Source of the DNA: Afipia sp.
GTDB taxonomy: Bacteria > Pseudomonadota > Alphaproteobacteria > Rhizobiales > Xanthobacteraceae
Assembly: GCA_030652315.1 (NCBI GenBank)
Contig: JAUSAX010000040.1
Span: forward strand, 1 to 34,889
Direction: 5' to 3'
DNA length: 34,889 bases
The translations under genes were made by a program, and so were the position numbers. Under the pieces are notes generated by a model that saw nothing but the letters and a program-made list of their open reading frames with translations, did no database searches and had not been told where the DNA came from. This document shows positions 8,444 through 16,751 of the stretch, piece after piece (positions within the stretch are counted from its first letter, which is position 1; each line of letters starts with the position of its first letter).

Positions 8444-9637
8444 TCAGTCGGCCTTCATGACCTCACCGAACTGCTCCCAGCTCTTGCCGTTCCAGCGCTG
8501 CATTTGCATTTGCGTGTAGGCCTGGTTCGATGTTGCGGTGGTGTTGACCTTGATGCCGGGTAGAACGGTCGGCAGCACGAAGTCCTTGAGGCTCTTGGTC
8601 TGCTTGGCGATGTTTTCGCGCGACAGGTCGTTGCCGCTCTGCTTGAGCAGCTGCTCGAGGATCAGGCCCTGCTGATAACCGAACACGTAGTTCTGGTCGG
8701 AAATGTCAGCGCCCGGAAGGTACTTCTGGAAAAAGTCCAGAAACTGCTTCATGCCGGCATCATCCTTCCATTTCGGGTCGGACGCATCTTTCTGGAATCC
8801 GGCGGTCACGACCCCGATCACCTTGTCGAGGCCGACAGGCACGAAGGTCGAGCCGATCGAGGCAGACACGAAGTTGACGACCGTCAGAGGCTTCCAGCCC
8901 ATTTCGCTCATCTTGCGCAGCGCCTGTGCGGCGAACTTCGGCGTGCCCGCGATCAGAAGTGCGTCCGGTGCGCTGGCCTTGAGGTTCACGACCTGCGAGT
9001 CGACGGTCGGATCGGCAACTTCGTAAGCCATTGCCACAACCTTGGAGGCGAAATCGTCCTTGTAGGCCGCCTTGAACGCCGCCACGAAGTCCTTACCCAG
9101 ATCGTCGTTCTGATAAAGGATGCCGACCTTGGCGTTGGGAAGCTGCGCGCGGAAATACTTCGCGTAGATCTTGCCCTCGGTGTCGTAGCTCGGCAGCGAC
9201 GTCGTGGTGAAAGGGTATTCCTTGGCGTCGGTGAACTTCGTCGCTCCCGTCGTGACGAAGGCGTGCGGCACCTTCTTGCCGTTGATGTACTTTACGGTCG
9301 CCGAAACCGCAGGCGTGCCGAGCGGGCCGAACATGAAGGCGACCTCGTCGCTTTCGATCAGCTTGCGGGTGTGTTCGACGGCTTTCGGCGGGCTGTAGGC
9401 GTCGTCATATGTGATGAGGTTGATCTTGCGGCCGTTGACGCCGCCGCGCTCGTTGACCTGCGTAACGTAGGCGGTGAGGGCCTTGTTGACCACCCCGAGG
9501 GAGGAGGCCGGACCGCTGAGCGGGAAGGTCCCCCCGACCTTGATCTCCGTGGCGGTGACGCCCGGTGCGTTTTCAGCCAACGCCGCACCGCTCATTGCGA
9601 GCGATACCGTGACGGCCATAAGCAATTTCTTTGACAT
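8444..9637 (-). CDS. ABC transporter branched-chain-amino-acid-type substrate-binding protein
   Basis: Periplasmic binding protein of the LivK/Leu-Ile-Val type (PBP1 fold), 397 aa with a signal peptide cleaved near residue 21 (ALA/EN). The opening GVTATEIKVGGTFPLSGPASSLG and the middle YQNDDLGKDFVAAFK are typical. It probably captures an amino acid, aromatic acid or amide-like ligand; the ligand cannot be inferred. The start is supported by GGGAGGAGAG before the ATG. No LivH/M/G/F membrane or ATPase genes lie nearby, so it is an orphan receptor serving a transporter encoded elsewhere. It is monocistronic by context: a terminator at 8378-8410 and about 250 untranslated bases upstream. Confidence 0.9.
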   Translation of the reverse strand: MSKKLLMAVTVSLAMSGAALAENAPGVTATEIKVGGTFPLSGPASSLGVVNKALTAYVTQVNERGGVNGRKINLITYDDAYSPPKAVEHTRKLIESDEVAFMFGPLGTPAVSATVKYINGKKVPHAFVTTGATKFTDAKEYPFTTTSLPSYDTEGKIYAKYFRAQLPNAKVGILYQNDDLGKDFVAAFKAAYKDDFASKVVAMAYEVADPTVDSQVVNLKASAPDALLIAGTPKFAAQALRKMSEMGWKPLTVVNFVSASIGSTFVPVGLDKVIGVVTAGFQKDASDPKWKDDAGMKQFLDFFQKYLPGADISDQNYVFGYQQGLILEQLLKQSGNDLSRENIAKQTKSLKDFVLPTVLPGIKVNTTATSNQAYTQMQMQRWNGKSWEQFGEVMKAD

Positions 9638-9689
9638 GAAGCTCTCCTCCCTGACGCAGGCCCGGATCGTGTCGTCCGGGGTGCGATTT

Positions 9690-9760
9690 TTTCTATTAGT
9701 TCAATTTCAGAACTTTAACTTAGCTGAGACAAAATCCTGAGCGCAAGTGGAAAAGACTCG
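9690..9760 (-). promoter_or_regulatory. Possible promoter/operator of the LivK-type gene
   Basis: AT-rich patch upstream of the binding-protein gene. It holds the dyad AGTTC-N7-GAACT at 9698-9714. Reading on the minus strand, TTGTCT followed after 17 bases by TGAAAT could be the -35 and -10 elements, with the dyad over the -10. A second imperfect dyad (AAAAGT at 9815-9820 and ACTTTT at 9832-9837) lies further upstream. These are pattern observations only. Confidence 0.3.
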
Positions 9761-9883
9761 TAATGATGATGTTTTGGCGCTGAGAATCGAAGGCCTGTCG
9801 CCCCTCGATGGTGCAAAAGTGCTGTTTTTGAACTTTTAGAAGTATTGGCCGCCGCATGGCGGCACCATCGGCTAGCCCGGCAG

Positions 9884-10090
9884 TCAGCGATGCTCGGTGA
9901 ATTCGTACCGGTCGCGGATCAGGGTGTTGAAGAAATCGCCCTTCGAGGCGGCCCGGCAGAACTGGAAATAGACCTCGCCGGGAACGCCGAAATAGCTGTA
10001 GGACCGGCCGCTCGTGAAAGTGACGTGAAGCTCGCGCGTGGGCGCGTTATAATCGATGCGTGAAATCACGCTTGATGCGACCTGCGGCAT
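9884..10090 (-). CDS. KTSC-domain protein
   Basis: 68-aa protein matching the KTSC domain: SSVISRIDYN, a beta strand ELHVTFTSGRSYSYFGVP, then AASKGDFFNTLIRDRYEF at the C-terminus. Biochemical function is not established; the domain also occurs fused to nucleic-acid enzymes and in phage proteins. The ATG at 10090 is supported by GAGGG seven bases before it, although the frame is open further upstream. It is divergent from clpS, with a shared 97-base control region. Confidence 0.85.
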   Translation of the reverse strand: MPQVASSVISRIDYNAPTRELHVTFTSGRSYSYFGVPGEVYFQFCRAASKGDFFNTLIRDRYEFTEHR

Positions 10091-10187
10091 GCGGCCCTCG
10101 TTGCTTTCAGTCGTTTCGATATGGGAAGCGAAACGTCCCGTACCAACCCTGAGATCGTCAACCTCTGCACATGCCGAGAGATCACAG

Positions 10188-10505
10188 ATGAGCCCGACCA
10201 CCGTCACACCGAAAACCACCACCAAGACCAAGACCAAGGTCAAGCTGCAGCGGCCACCGCTCTACAAGGTGATCCTGCTCAACGACGATTACACGCCGCG
10301 TGAGTTCGTCGTCATGGTGCTGAAGGCTGTGTTCCGGATGGGCGAGGAAACGGCAAGCCGCGTGATGCTCACTGCGCACCAGAAGGGCGCCTGCGTCATC
10401 GCGGTCTATACGCGCGACGTCGCCGAGACGCGGGCGAAGGAAGCGACTGAACTCGGCAAGGCCAAAGGCTATCCGCTGTTCTTCACGACCGAGAAGGAAG
10501 AGTAG
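10188..10505 (+). CDS. clpS: ATP-dependent Clp protease adaptor ClpS (ClpS2-type)
   Basis: N-degron adaptor that hands proteins with bulky hydrophobic N-terminal residues to ClpA-ClpP. 105 aa: a flexible Thr/Lys-rich N-terminal extension (1-22) that would enter ClpA, then the core with LLNDDYTPREFVV (Asn32, Asp33) and MLTAHQKG (His64), which bind the N-degron amino group. The residue matching the E. coli gatekeeper Met40 is Arg38. The C-terminal GYPLFFTT ending, rather than HPLxCxMEK, and the absence of clpA downstream point to the second alphaproteobacterial paralogue, ClpS2, thought to have narrower specificity. The ATG at 10188 has only a weak GAGAG upstream; an earlier start at 10056 would add an unlikely extension. 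Confidence 0.92.
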   Translation: MSPTTVTPKTTTKTKTKVKLQRPPLYKVILLNDDYTPREFVVMVLKAVFRMGEETASRVMLTAHQKGACVIAVYTRDVAETRAKEATELGKAKGYPLFFTTEKEE

Positions 10506-10588
10506 CGGGGGGAAAACCTTCACGATCATGGCTGCCAGTCGTGGGCGTTGCCTTGCCTGCGCGCCGCGTCAAGCGGTAGCGTGGATCG

Positions 10589-11653
10589 ATGACATCCGAT
10601 CCCGCGAAGATTCTCCTGCCTTTGCTCACGTGCATCGAGACGCTCAGTCTCGTCGCGCGCCATTTCGATCCGTCTACGCTCGGCGAGGTGATGGAGGCGA
10701 TCGGTACGCCGGAAGCCGCGTTACGCGCGGCCTATTCGGACTTTAAACCATTCGATGCATCCGACGATGTAGGCAAGCGCCTTGTCGCCGCCAGTGACGA
10801 AGCGCTGGCCGGGTTCGCCGCATTGCGTGTGGCCGCCTTGCAGGGCGATGTCCGCGCTGTGTTTCGCGCCTTGCGCCATCTGCCGCGCGCGCAGGAAGCC
10901 CTTTATCCACTTGCATCGATGATCCCGGCGGTGAACGGGTTCTTCCTCGATCCATCGTTGCGAAGCGATGCGGAGGCATTGGCGCACCGCATGCAGCCGC
11001 CGCGTGAGAACGAGACCGGCGTGATGCACATCGACAACGAGCCGCGCACGCGGGGCGGTTTCTCGCTCTATGTGCCGGAAACCTACACGCCGGATCGTGC
11101 GTGGCCGCTGGTGGTGGCACTGCACGGCGGCAGCGGTCATGGCCGCGGGTTTCTCTGGAGTTGGCTACGCGATGCGCGCTCCTTCGGTGCGATCCTTGTC
11201 GCGCCGACATCGGCGGGAAATTCGCTGGGCTCGACCTGGGCGCTGATGGGCGACGACGACGACACGCCGAACTTCGCGCGTATCGTCGCAACGGTCAGCG
11301 CGCGATGGAACGTCGATCCGAAGCGCCTGCTGCTGACCGGCATGAGCGACGGCGGCACGTTCTGCTATGTCAGCGCGCTCGATCACGGCTCGCCTTTCAC
11401 GCATCTGGCGCCCGTGTCGGCGACATTCCATCCGATGCTGATCTCGATGGCCGATGCTGAACGAATGCAGGGGCTGCCGATTTTCCTGACACACGGCGCA
11501 CTGGACTGGATGTTTCCGGTCGAGGTCGCGCGACAGGCAGAGCGCGCGCTGAGCGCAGCGGGCGCGAACGTGACCTATCGCGAGATCGACGATCTCAGCC
11601 ACACCTATCCACGCGAGATTAACGCGCCGATGCTGGATTGGCTGAAGGCGTAG
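10589..11653 (+). CDS. Alpha/beta hydrolase (esterase/phospholipase-like)
   Basis: 354-aa serine hydrolase. The C-terminal two thirds carry the alpha/beta fold: oxyanion-loop region VVALHGGSGHG, nucleophile elbow GMSDGG with Ser253, acid Asp306 in HGALDWMFP and base His338 in DLSHTYP. This resembles the PHB-depolymerase/carboxylesterase family (COG4099/COG0400 type). The N-terminal 140 residues are helical, of unknown function, and probably a lid or partner domain. No signal peptide, so probably cytoplasmic. Substrate unknown. The 3' end abuts the Sel1-repeat gene. Confidence 0.83.
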   Translation: MTSDPAKILLPLLTCIETLSLVARHFDPSTLGEVMEAIGTPEAALRAAYSDFKPFDASDDVGKRLVAASDEALAGFAALRVAALQGDVRAVFRALRHLPRAQEALYPLASMIPAVNGFFLDPSLRSDAEALAHRMQPPRENETGVMHIDNEPRTRGGFSLYVPETYTPDRAWPLVVALHGGSGHGRGFLWSWLRDARSFGAILVAPTSAGNSLGSTWALMGDDDDTPNFARIVATVSARWNVDPKRLLLTGMSDGGTFCYVSALDHGSPFTHLAPVSATFHPMLISMADAERMQGLPIFLTHGALDWMFPVEVARQAERALSAAGANVTYREIDDLSHTYPREINAPMLDWLKA

Positions 11654-11706
11654 CCGTGCGGATGATTGTCGGGATATACTGCGCGCAGAAAAGTCCCGAG
11701 ACGAGC

Positions 11707-12552
11707 ATGACCTGTTCCGCAAGTTCCATTGCCGCAAGTTTAGGCATCGCCATAGTCGCGTTGATGGCGACAGCGCATGCGCCGTTGCGCGCCCAGTCGG
11801 CCGATCTCGTGCTGTGCGACCGGCTCGCCGCCGATCCCGCCGACCCGGACAAGCCTGCGGATGTGAAGGGCGTTGCGACTGTCGCGGCAGCCGATGTCGC
11901 CACCGCGATCAAGTTCTGCAAGCAGGCCTCGGGATCGCGCCGCGCGATGTATCAGCTCGGCCGCGCCTATGCGGCGCACAGCCAGAGCGCCGAGGCCATC
12001 GGCGCATGGCGCAAGGCCGCCGACAAGGGCAGCACGTCGGCGATGGTCGAACTCGGCGTTGCCTATGCGACCGGCGCGGGTGTCGCCAAGGACGAGGCTG
12101 CTGCGGCGAAGCTGTTCGAGCGCGCCGCGCAGGGCGGTAATCCGCGCGGCGTCAGCAATCTTGCTGCGCTCTCGGGCAAGGGCGGTGCCGCGCCCGCCGA
12201 CGCGGCCCGGTCGCGCAGCCTGCTGGCGAAGGCCGCCGAGACCAACGCCGAGGCGCAGTTCCAGTTGGGACTGATGCTGCAGGATGGCGTCGGCGGCCCG
12301 AAGGACGACGCGGGCGCGCGCAACCTGTTCGAGAAAGCGGCGGCGCAAGATCATCCCGGCGCGCTGGAGCGCATGGGGGCATTTGCGAAGGACGGCCGGG
12401 GCGGCGCGCAGGATTCCGGTGCTGCGAAAACCTATTACGAGAAAGCCGCTGCGCTGGGCAACGATGACGCCAAGGCGGCGCTCAAGCGCGCGCAATGTCC
12501 CTACGTGCTCAAGGACAAGTCCGGCAAGGTTGTCACCAACCTATGTTTCTGA
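11707..12552 (+). CDS. Secreted Sel1-repeat (TPR-like) protein
   Basis: 281-aa protein with a signal peptide (SIAASLGIAIVALMATAHAPLRAQ) followed by four or more Sel1-like repeats of about 36 residues, recognisable by units such as AMYQLGRAYAxxxxxAEAIGAWRKAADKG, AMVELGVAYATGAGV, AQFQLGLMLQDGVGGPKD and A(L)ERMGAFAKDGRGG. Such solenoids serve as protein-interaction scaffolds in the periplasm. Two cysteine pairs (VLCDR/KFCKQ and AQCPY/NLCF) flank the solenoid. I chose ATG 11707 because it gives the signal peptide; earlier starts at 11638 or 11662 run into or abut the hydrolase gene. It may be cotranscribed with the hydrolase. Confidence 0.82.
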   Translation: MTCSASSIAASLGIAIVALMATAHAPLRAQSADLVLCDRLAADPADPDKPADVKGVATVAAADVATAIKFCKQASGSRRAMYQLGRAYAAHSQSAEAIGAWRKAADKGSTSAMVELGVAYATGAGVAKDEAAAAKLFERAAQGGNPRGVSNLAALSGKGGAAPADAARSRSLLAKAAETNAEAQFQLGLMLQDGVGGPKDDAGARNLFEKAAAQDHPGALERMGAFAKDGRGGAQDSGAAKTYYEKAAALGNDDAKAALKRAQCPYVLKDKSGKVVTNLCF

Positions 12553-12572
12553 TGAGGCGCGGCTGGGTTGCT

Positions 12573-12890
12573 TCAGCCCGTCCGCCGCTCGCGGACGACC
12601 TGTGAGCTGATCGCGGTTTCCACCGCGCGATGACGCGGCCGCTCGGCGGCATCGGGACTGAAGCGGAAAATCTCGAGACTGCGCAGATGCGTGGTGGCGC
12701 GCGACGTAAAGATTGGAGTATCGCCCGCGATCGCACGGATGGTCTCGGCGCCGCAGCCGGAGCATTCGTAGGTGAACTCGAGCTTGGTCATCGCCCAGCG
12801 GACATCCTTGACGTCCATCAGGTGCTTCGCACAGCCGGGGCACACGATCACCGCCGGCCGGGCATCCCGGAGCGCAACATTTGTCAGCAT
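12573..12890 (-). CDS. Small zinc-ribbon protein, hypothetical
   Basis: 105-aa protein with two CxxC knuckles, CPGC (17-20) and CSGC (43-46), which form a zinc ribbon; the remainder is basic and without recognised motifs. A strong GGAGGGAGAG precedes ATG 12890. It converges on the Sel1 gene with 20 bases between stops, and a perfect 7-bp hairpin (CGTCCGC, loop CGCTC, GCGGACG; 12579-12597) lies inside its last codons and may end transcription of the Sel1 gene. Function unknown; a nucleic-acid or protein-binding adaptor is possible. Confidence 0.7.
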   Translation of the reverse strand: MLTNVALRDARPAVIVCPGCAKHLMDVKDVRWAMTKLEFTYECSGCGAETIRAIAGDTPIFTSRATTHLRSLEIFRFSPDAAERPRHRAVETAISSQVVRERRTG

Positions 12891-13135
12891 CTGAACTCTC
12901 CCTCCAGACCAGGGATGACGCGACTCACGGACAAACGCCGAAAGACCACAGGTGTTTGAAGGCGCTTGCGAAATCGCAATGGCCGACGAGGCGTCAGTTT
13001 ACCCCATGCGGCGGGCCGCTCCCGTGAACTGTTGCGATATGCACAGGAAAGGCGGGCCTGCTAGACTACCGGAGCGTGTGGCTGTAGGGCGAGCCGGGGG
13101 AACCCGATGGCTAGCTGGAGCGGGAGAGGCAAACG

Positions 13136-13438
13136 ATGAAACGGCTGACATTCCTTGCAGCGGCGCTTGCCGCCCTGACCGGCGCGGGCGTGGACGTGTC
13201 GCCGGCGTCCGCGCAGTCCTTCCAGAGTTTCACCTGCGCCGACGGCGCACGCTTCGTTGCGCTTCTGGATCCGAAGGTCGCGAACGTGCAGATCGATGGC
13301 AAGGCCGTGGCGCTGAGGAAGCGGTACACCCTGACGGGGGTGCGCTACACCGGCCGGGGCATTACGCTGACGATGAACAAGAAGGGCACCTTGCTCAGGC
13401 ACGGCAAGCGAGGGCCGACCGCATGCACCGCGACGTGA
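13136..13438 (+). CDS. Secreted MliC-like protein (putative c-type lysozyme inhibitor fold)
   Basis: 100-aa protein with a signal peptide cleaved after PASA (about residue 26). The mature domain follows the MliC/PliC layout: FTCADGARFVALL at the first strand with Cys34, VQIDGKAVALRKR, TGVRYTGRGITLTMNKKGTLL and a closing Cys97, which would make the family disulfide. Because the usual SASGARY loop is degenerate (TLTGVRY), lysozyme inhibition is not assured. The start has GGGAGAGG nine bases upstream. A terminator-like hairpin follows at 13459. Confidence 0.65.
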   Translation: MKRLTFLAAALAALTGAGVDVSPASAQSFQSFTCADGARFVALLDPKVANVQIDGKAVALRKRYTLTGVRYTGRGITLTMNKKGTLLRHGKRGPTACTAT

Positions 13439-13455
13439 TCTAACGCGCCGCTATC

Positions 13456-13695
13456 TCAAACCGCCGCGGACGGCGGTTCTTTTGCGCCGTGCACGCGTAT
13501 CATCCATTGACGATACTTGCCGGGCTCGCGGCGCTTGAGAGCCGGCCATGTCCACGACATCGCGCGCCGGGCGTTGCCGTCCTTATCCGCCAGCCAGATC
13601 CGCCCGATGCTCAGAGGGATCGGTGTTTCGTCGATGGGGTGCCAGGTCTGATAATCGTCTGCCCGGACCCGCCGAAGCCGCTTCCAGATCGCCAT
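13456..13695 (-). CDS. Small basic hypothetical protein
   Basis: 79-aa, Arg/Trp-rich protein (MAIWKRLRRVRADDYQTW start) with no recognised domain. The stretch IGRIWLADKDGNARRAMSW looks like a small folded strand-turn unit. ATG 13695 has an AGGT seven bases upstream; an in-frame TTG at 13734 would add 13 residues. Its last codons (EPPSAAV) are encoded by the perfect hairpin that ends the convergent MliC-like gene. I believe it is real from codon use and start signals, but there is no homology argument. Confidence 0.5.
   Translation of the reverse strand: MAIWKRLRRVRADDYQTWHPIDETPIPLSIGRIWLADKDGNARRAMSWTWPALKRREPGKYRQWMIRVHGAKEPPSAAV
13459..13482 (+). terminator. Hairpin with short T tract behind the MliC-like gene
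   Basis: Perfect 8-bp stem AACCGCCG / CGGCGGTT around the loop CGGA, followed by CTTTTG, 21 bases past the stop of the plus-strand gene. It overlaps the 3' coding end of the convergent minus-strand gene. Confidence 0.65.
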
Positions 13696-13880
13696 CGACA
13701 AACCTCGCAACAGCTTGCTGAAAAACGCTCTCAAAGAACGAGCGCATCATGTCGCAACGGGGCCTGTTTTGAAAGCTGCGAGTGTTTCGTTGCGGCGGGC
13801 CCGTGAAGACGGGACAAGGTGGGCATTCGATCTGGCATATTGCGGCACCCGGATTTCGCTCCGCTTCCTCCGGCGCCGGG

Positions 13881-14117
13881 CTATTGGCCGCTCTCGGCCA
13901 GGGCCCTGAGACATGACTTGCTGAGTTTGGCGCGGTTTTCCTTCAGGCATCCCAAAATCACGAAATCGTCCTGCTTCATCACCGGACGGCAATGACGGGA
14001 GACATCCTTTGAACATGCGCTCTGCTGGTCGGACGTTCCACCGCGTCGAGGGTCTTGGGCGAAAGCGGCGGTGACGGTCGCGGAAAGCACGGCGGCGATG
14101 AGGATCGTTCGAACCAT
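13881..14117 (-). CDS. Small secreted cysteine-rich protein
   Basis: 78-aa protein: signal peptide MVRTILIAAVLSATVTAAFAQ, then a 57-residue mature part with four cysteines (ACSKD, RHCRP, LGCLKE, KSCLRA). The spacing C-x7-C-x12-C-x11-C fits the short Cys-rich repeat seen in many rhizobial secreted proteins and in GLG1-type repeats. Likely two disulfides in the periplasm; role unknown. GAGGAG before the ATG is a strong ribosome binding site. Confidence 0.75.
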   Translation of the reverse strand: MVRTILIAAVLSATVTAAFAQDPRRGGTSDQQSACSKDVSRHCRPVMKQDDFVILGCLKENRAKLSKSCLRALAESGQ

Positions 14118-14211
14118 TGCTCTTGCTCCTCAATCAAGGGGGGACAGGTTGGAGCACGGAATGATGACCGCGCCATTTCAAACCCAAAACGCGGGTTGTT
14201 GTTCCACTCCC

Positions 14212-14245
14212 TCCGGATTTCGCCGCGCTCCAATCCGGGCTACGC
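14212..14245. repeat. Intergenic palindromic repeat (GCGTAGCCCGGAT type)
   Basis: Arms CCGGATT (14213-14219) and AATCCGG (14232-14238) with a CGCCGCGCTCC-like core, ending GGGCTACGC. Read on the minus strand it begins GCGTAGCCCGGATT, a form I know as a frequent repeat in Bradyrhizobium-type genomes. A related end occurs at 25603-25615. Confidence 0.55.
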
Positions 14246-14276
14246 TTTCTGCCTTCCTGCAACCGGAGGCGCGTCC

Positions 14277-14867
14277 ATGGCCGATCGCATTCTCGTCCTC
14301 TATGGCTCCTACCGCTCCGACCGGATGGGCATTCGCCTTGCGGATTTCATCGTGAAGGGCCTGCGCGAACGGGGCGCCGATGCCGAGCTGATCGACGCGA
14401 AAGCCATCGGCCTGCCGATGCTGGACCGGATGTACAAGGAACATCCGAAAGGCACAGCGCCCGCCGCGATGGAGGAGCTTGCGCAGAAGATCATCGCCGC
14501 CGACGGCTTTGTGTTTGTGACCGGCGAGTACAACTGGGGTCTGCAGCCGGGCCTGAAGAATCTCACCGATCATTTTCTGGAGGAATGGTTCTGGCGGCCG
14601 GCGGCCATCGCCAGTTATTCGGCGGGACGGTTTTCCGGCGCGCGGGCGGCGCTGGCGTGGCATGGCACGTTGTCGGAGATGGGCATGGTGGTAACCTCGA
14701 GCACCATCGCGGTCGGACCGATTGGACAATCGCTCTCCGAGACGGCTGAGCCGATCGGCGAGGGTGGCAAGGCGCTGGCAAGATCGTTCCCGCGATTCTC
14801 CGACGATCTGATGTGGTGGGTCGAGGCGGCGAAGGCGCAGCGCGCGAAGAAGGCGCCGCCGTATTGA
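14277..14867 (+). CDS. NADPH-dependent FMN reductase family protein
   Basis: 196-aa flavodoxin-like protein of the NADPH:FMN reductase / quinone or azo reductase family (COG0431). The phosphate-binding loop GSYRSDRMGIRLADFI (10-25) and the flavin-contact segment GEYNWGLQPGLKNLTDHF (PEYN...PGxLKN type) are both clear. It would use NAD(P)H to reduce FMN, quinones or similar electron acceptors in the cytoplasm. ATG 14277 follows GGAGG at optimal spacing. It is followed by the VOC gene on the same strand 120 bases later; a joint stress or xenobiotic role is possible but unproven. Confidence 0.87.
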   Translation: MADRILVLYGSYRSDRMGIRLADFIVKGLRERGADAELIDAKAIGLPMLDRMYKEHPKGTAPAAMEELAQKIIAADGFVFVTGEYNWGLQPGLKNLTDHFLEEWFWRPAAIASYSAGRFSGARAALAWHGTLSEMGMVVTSSTIAVGPIGQSLSETAEPIGEGGKALARSFPRFSDDLMWWVEAAKAQRAKKAPPY

Positions 14868-14987
14868 GGGAGTAATCCGATATTCAACTCCCCGCGGGCA
14901 TTCAACTTACTCCGATCATCCCCCCGCGCATGCCACGCTTTCACATGTATCGCCAGTCTCAATGGACCCCAACCCAAGGAGCCGGAC

Positions 14988-15644
14988 ATGAGCAACACTC
15001 AAGCGCGCAGCGACATGAAGCTCGAGGTCGTCGTCATCCCCGTGTCGGACGTCGATCGCGCCAAAAGCTTTTATGGCGGATTGGGATGGAGGCTGGATGC
15101 CGATTTCGCCGCCGGTGACGACTGGCGCGTGATCCAGTTCACGCCGCCCGGCTCAGAGTGCTCGGTCATCTTTGGAAAGAACGTCACCGCGGCGGCTCCG
15201 GGCTCCGCGCGGGGGCTGTATCTGATCGTTTCCGACATCGAGGCCGCCCGCAACGACTTGCTAGGCCGCGGCGTCGCGGTCGGCGAGGTGTTTCACGGCG
15301 TCGGCGACAAGCACACCGGCACGGACGAACCTTTCCTGTCCGGGCGGCATCGGGTCAGCGGCCCGGCTCCCCATCGTGGCAGCTACGGCTCATACGCCTC
15401 GTTCAGCGATCCGGACGGCAACGGCTGGCTGTTCCAGGAAATCACCACGCGATTGCCCGGACGTGTGGAGGCGGGAGACACGATTTTCACCTCATCTGCT
15501 GAACTCGCGGCGGCGCTGACGCGTGCAGCGATCGCACACGGCGAGCACGAGAAGCGGACCGGCGGCAAACACGATGAGAACTGGCCGGACTGGTACGCCG
15601 CGCACATGGTGGCGGAGCAGGCGGGGACACCGTTGCCGACATAA
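14988..15644 (+). CDS. VOC/glyoxalase-family protein with C-terminal helical extension
   Basis: 218 aa. Residues 10-150 form a vicinal-oxygen-chelate domain: VVVIPVSDVDRAKSFYGGLGW at the first beta-alpha unit and YASFSDPDGNGWLFQEI at the last strand. The C-terminal extension (about 160-212) contains AHGEHEKRTGG and HDENWPDWYAAHMV, a pattern I recognise from one subgroup of bacterial VOC proteins. Metal ligands and substrate cannot be fixed from sequence; candidates are detoxifying lyases or dioxygenase-like enzymes. AAGGAG eight bases before the ATG supports the start. Confidence 0.85.
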   Translation: MSNTQARSDMKLEVVVIPVSDVDRAKSFYGGLGWRLDADFAAGDDWRVIQFTPPGSECSVIFGKNVTAAAPGSARGLYLIVSDIEAARNDLLGRGVAVGEVFHGVGDKHTGTDEPFLSGRHRVSGPAPHRGSYGSYASFSDPDGNGWLFQEITTRLPGRVEAGDTIFTSSAELAAALTRAAIAHGEHEKRTGGKHDENWPDWYAAHMVAEQAGTPLPT

Positions 15645-15805
15645 GCGGCCGGAGTGCCGGAACTCGCGTGGGATGTTAGCGGTAGCGCCGCCGGGCTGGG
15701 CAGAGTAGATACCCGGTCCATGGATGACGCGCGACCGGGCCGCATGGCGAACGCATGCAGCGTGAGGGCTCGCCCCCGGATTGAAGCAATGAAAGGACAA
15801 GAGAC

Positions 15806-16663
15806 ATGATCGAAACCGTTGGCATCATCGGAGCCGGCACCATGGGTAATGGCATCGCGCAGATTAGCGCAGCCGCGGGGCTCCAGGTCGTGATGGTGGA
15901 CATCTCCGACGCGGCCGTATCGCGCGGCGTCGCGACCATCGGCAGCAGCCTCGATCGGCTGGTCAAGAAAGAGAAGATGACACCGGACGACCGCGATGCC
16001 GTGCTGGCGCAGATCACCGCGACGACCGACAAATCAAAATTGTCCTCATGCGATCTGGTGATCGAAGCGGCGACCGAGAACGAGGCGTTGAAGATCAAGA
16101 TTTTGAAAGACCTTTGCGCCAACCTGCAGCCGCGTGCGCTGGTCGCCACCAACACCTCGTCGATCTCGGTGACGAAACTGGCGGCGGCGACAGATCGCCC
16201 GGATCGCTTCATCGGCATGCATTTCTTCAATCCCGTGCCGGTAATGCAGTTGCTCGAACTGATCCGCGGCCTGCAGACCTCCGACGACACCCACGCCAAG
16301 GCGCTCGCCTTCGCCCAGCGCATCGGCAAGGTGGCGGTCACCGCGAAGAACAGCCCGGGCTTCGCGGTCAACCGCATCCTGTGTCCGATGATCAATGAGG
16401 CGGTGTTCGCGCTGCAGGAAGGCATCGCCACCGCGGAAGAGATCGACGCCGGCATGAAGCTCGGCTGCAATCATCCGATCGGCCCATTGGCGCTGGCCGA
16501 CATGATCGGCCTCGACACCATGCTGTCGGTGATGGAGGTGTTCTACACCGGATTCAACGATCCGAAGTATCGGCCCGCACCGCTCTTGAAGGAGATGGTC
16601 GACGCCGGACACCTCGGCCGCAAGACAGGCCGTGGCTTCTACGAGTACGGCAAGGTGGGCTGA
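15806..16663 (+). CDS. 3-hydroxyacyl-CoA (3-hydroxybutyryl-CoA) dehydrogenase
   Basis: 285-aa NAD(P)-dependent dehydrogenase that interconverts 3-hydroxyacyl-CoA and 3-oxoacyl-CoA, most likely the short-chain form used in polyhydroxybutyrate/butyrate-type metabolism. The Rossmann motif GIIGAGTMGNGIAQ (6-19), Ser118 in NTSSIS, catalytic His139 in GMHFFNPVPVM and Asn189 in FAVNRI are all in place, and the C-terminal helical domain ends with LGRKTGRGFYEY. Length matches stand-alone HBD/PaaH enzymes rather than FadB fusions. AAAGGA precedes the ATG. No thiolase or crotonase is adjacent, so it is probably transcribed alone. Confidence 0.93.
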   Translation: MIETVGIIGAGTMGNGIAQISAAAGLQVVMVDISDAAVSRGVATIGSSLDRLVKKEKMTPDDRDAVLAQITATTDKSKLSSCDLVIEAATENEALKIKILKDLCANLQPRALVATNTSSISVTKLAAATDRPDRFIGMHFFNPVPVMQLLELIRGLQTSDDTHAKALAFAQRIGKVAVTAKNSPGFAVNRILCPMINEAVFALQEGIATAEEIDAGMKLGCNHPIGPLALADMIGLDTMLSVMEVFYTGFNDPKYRPAPLLKEMVDAGHLGRKTGRGFYEYGKVG

Positions 16664-16751
16664 GCAGGCCGAAGATTGTCTGACGGTGAGCCTGAGGTGC
16701 GAGGACAAAGTCCGAGCCTCGAAGGATCGCCGTCGCGCTTCGAGAGTCATT

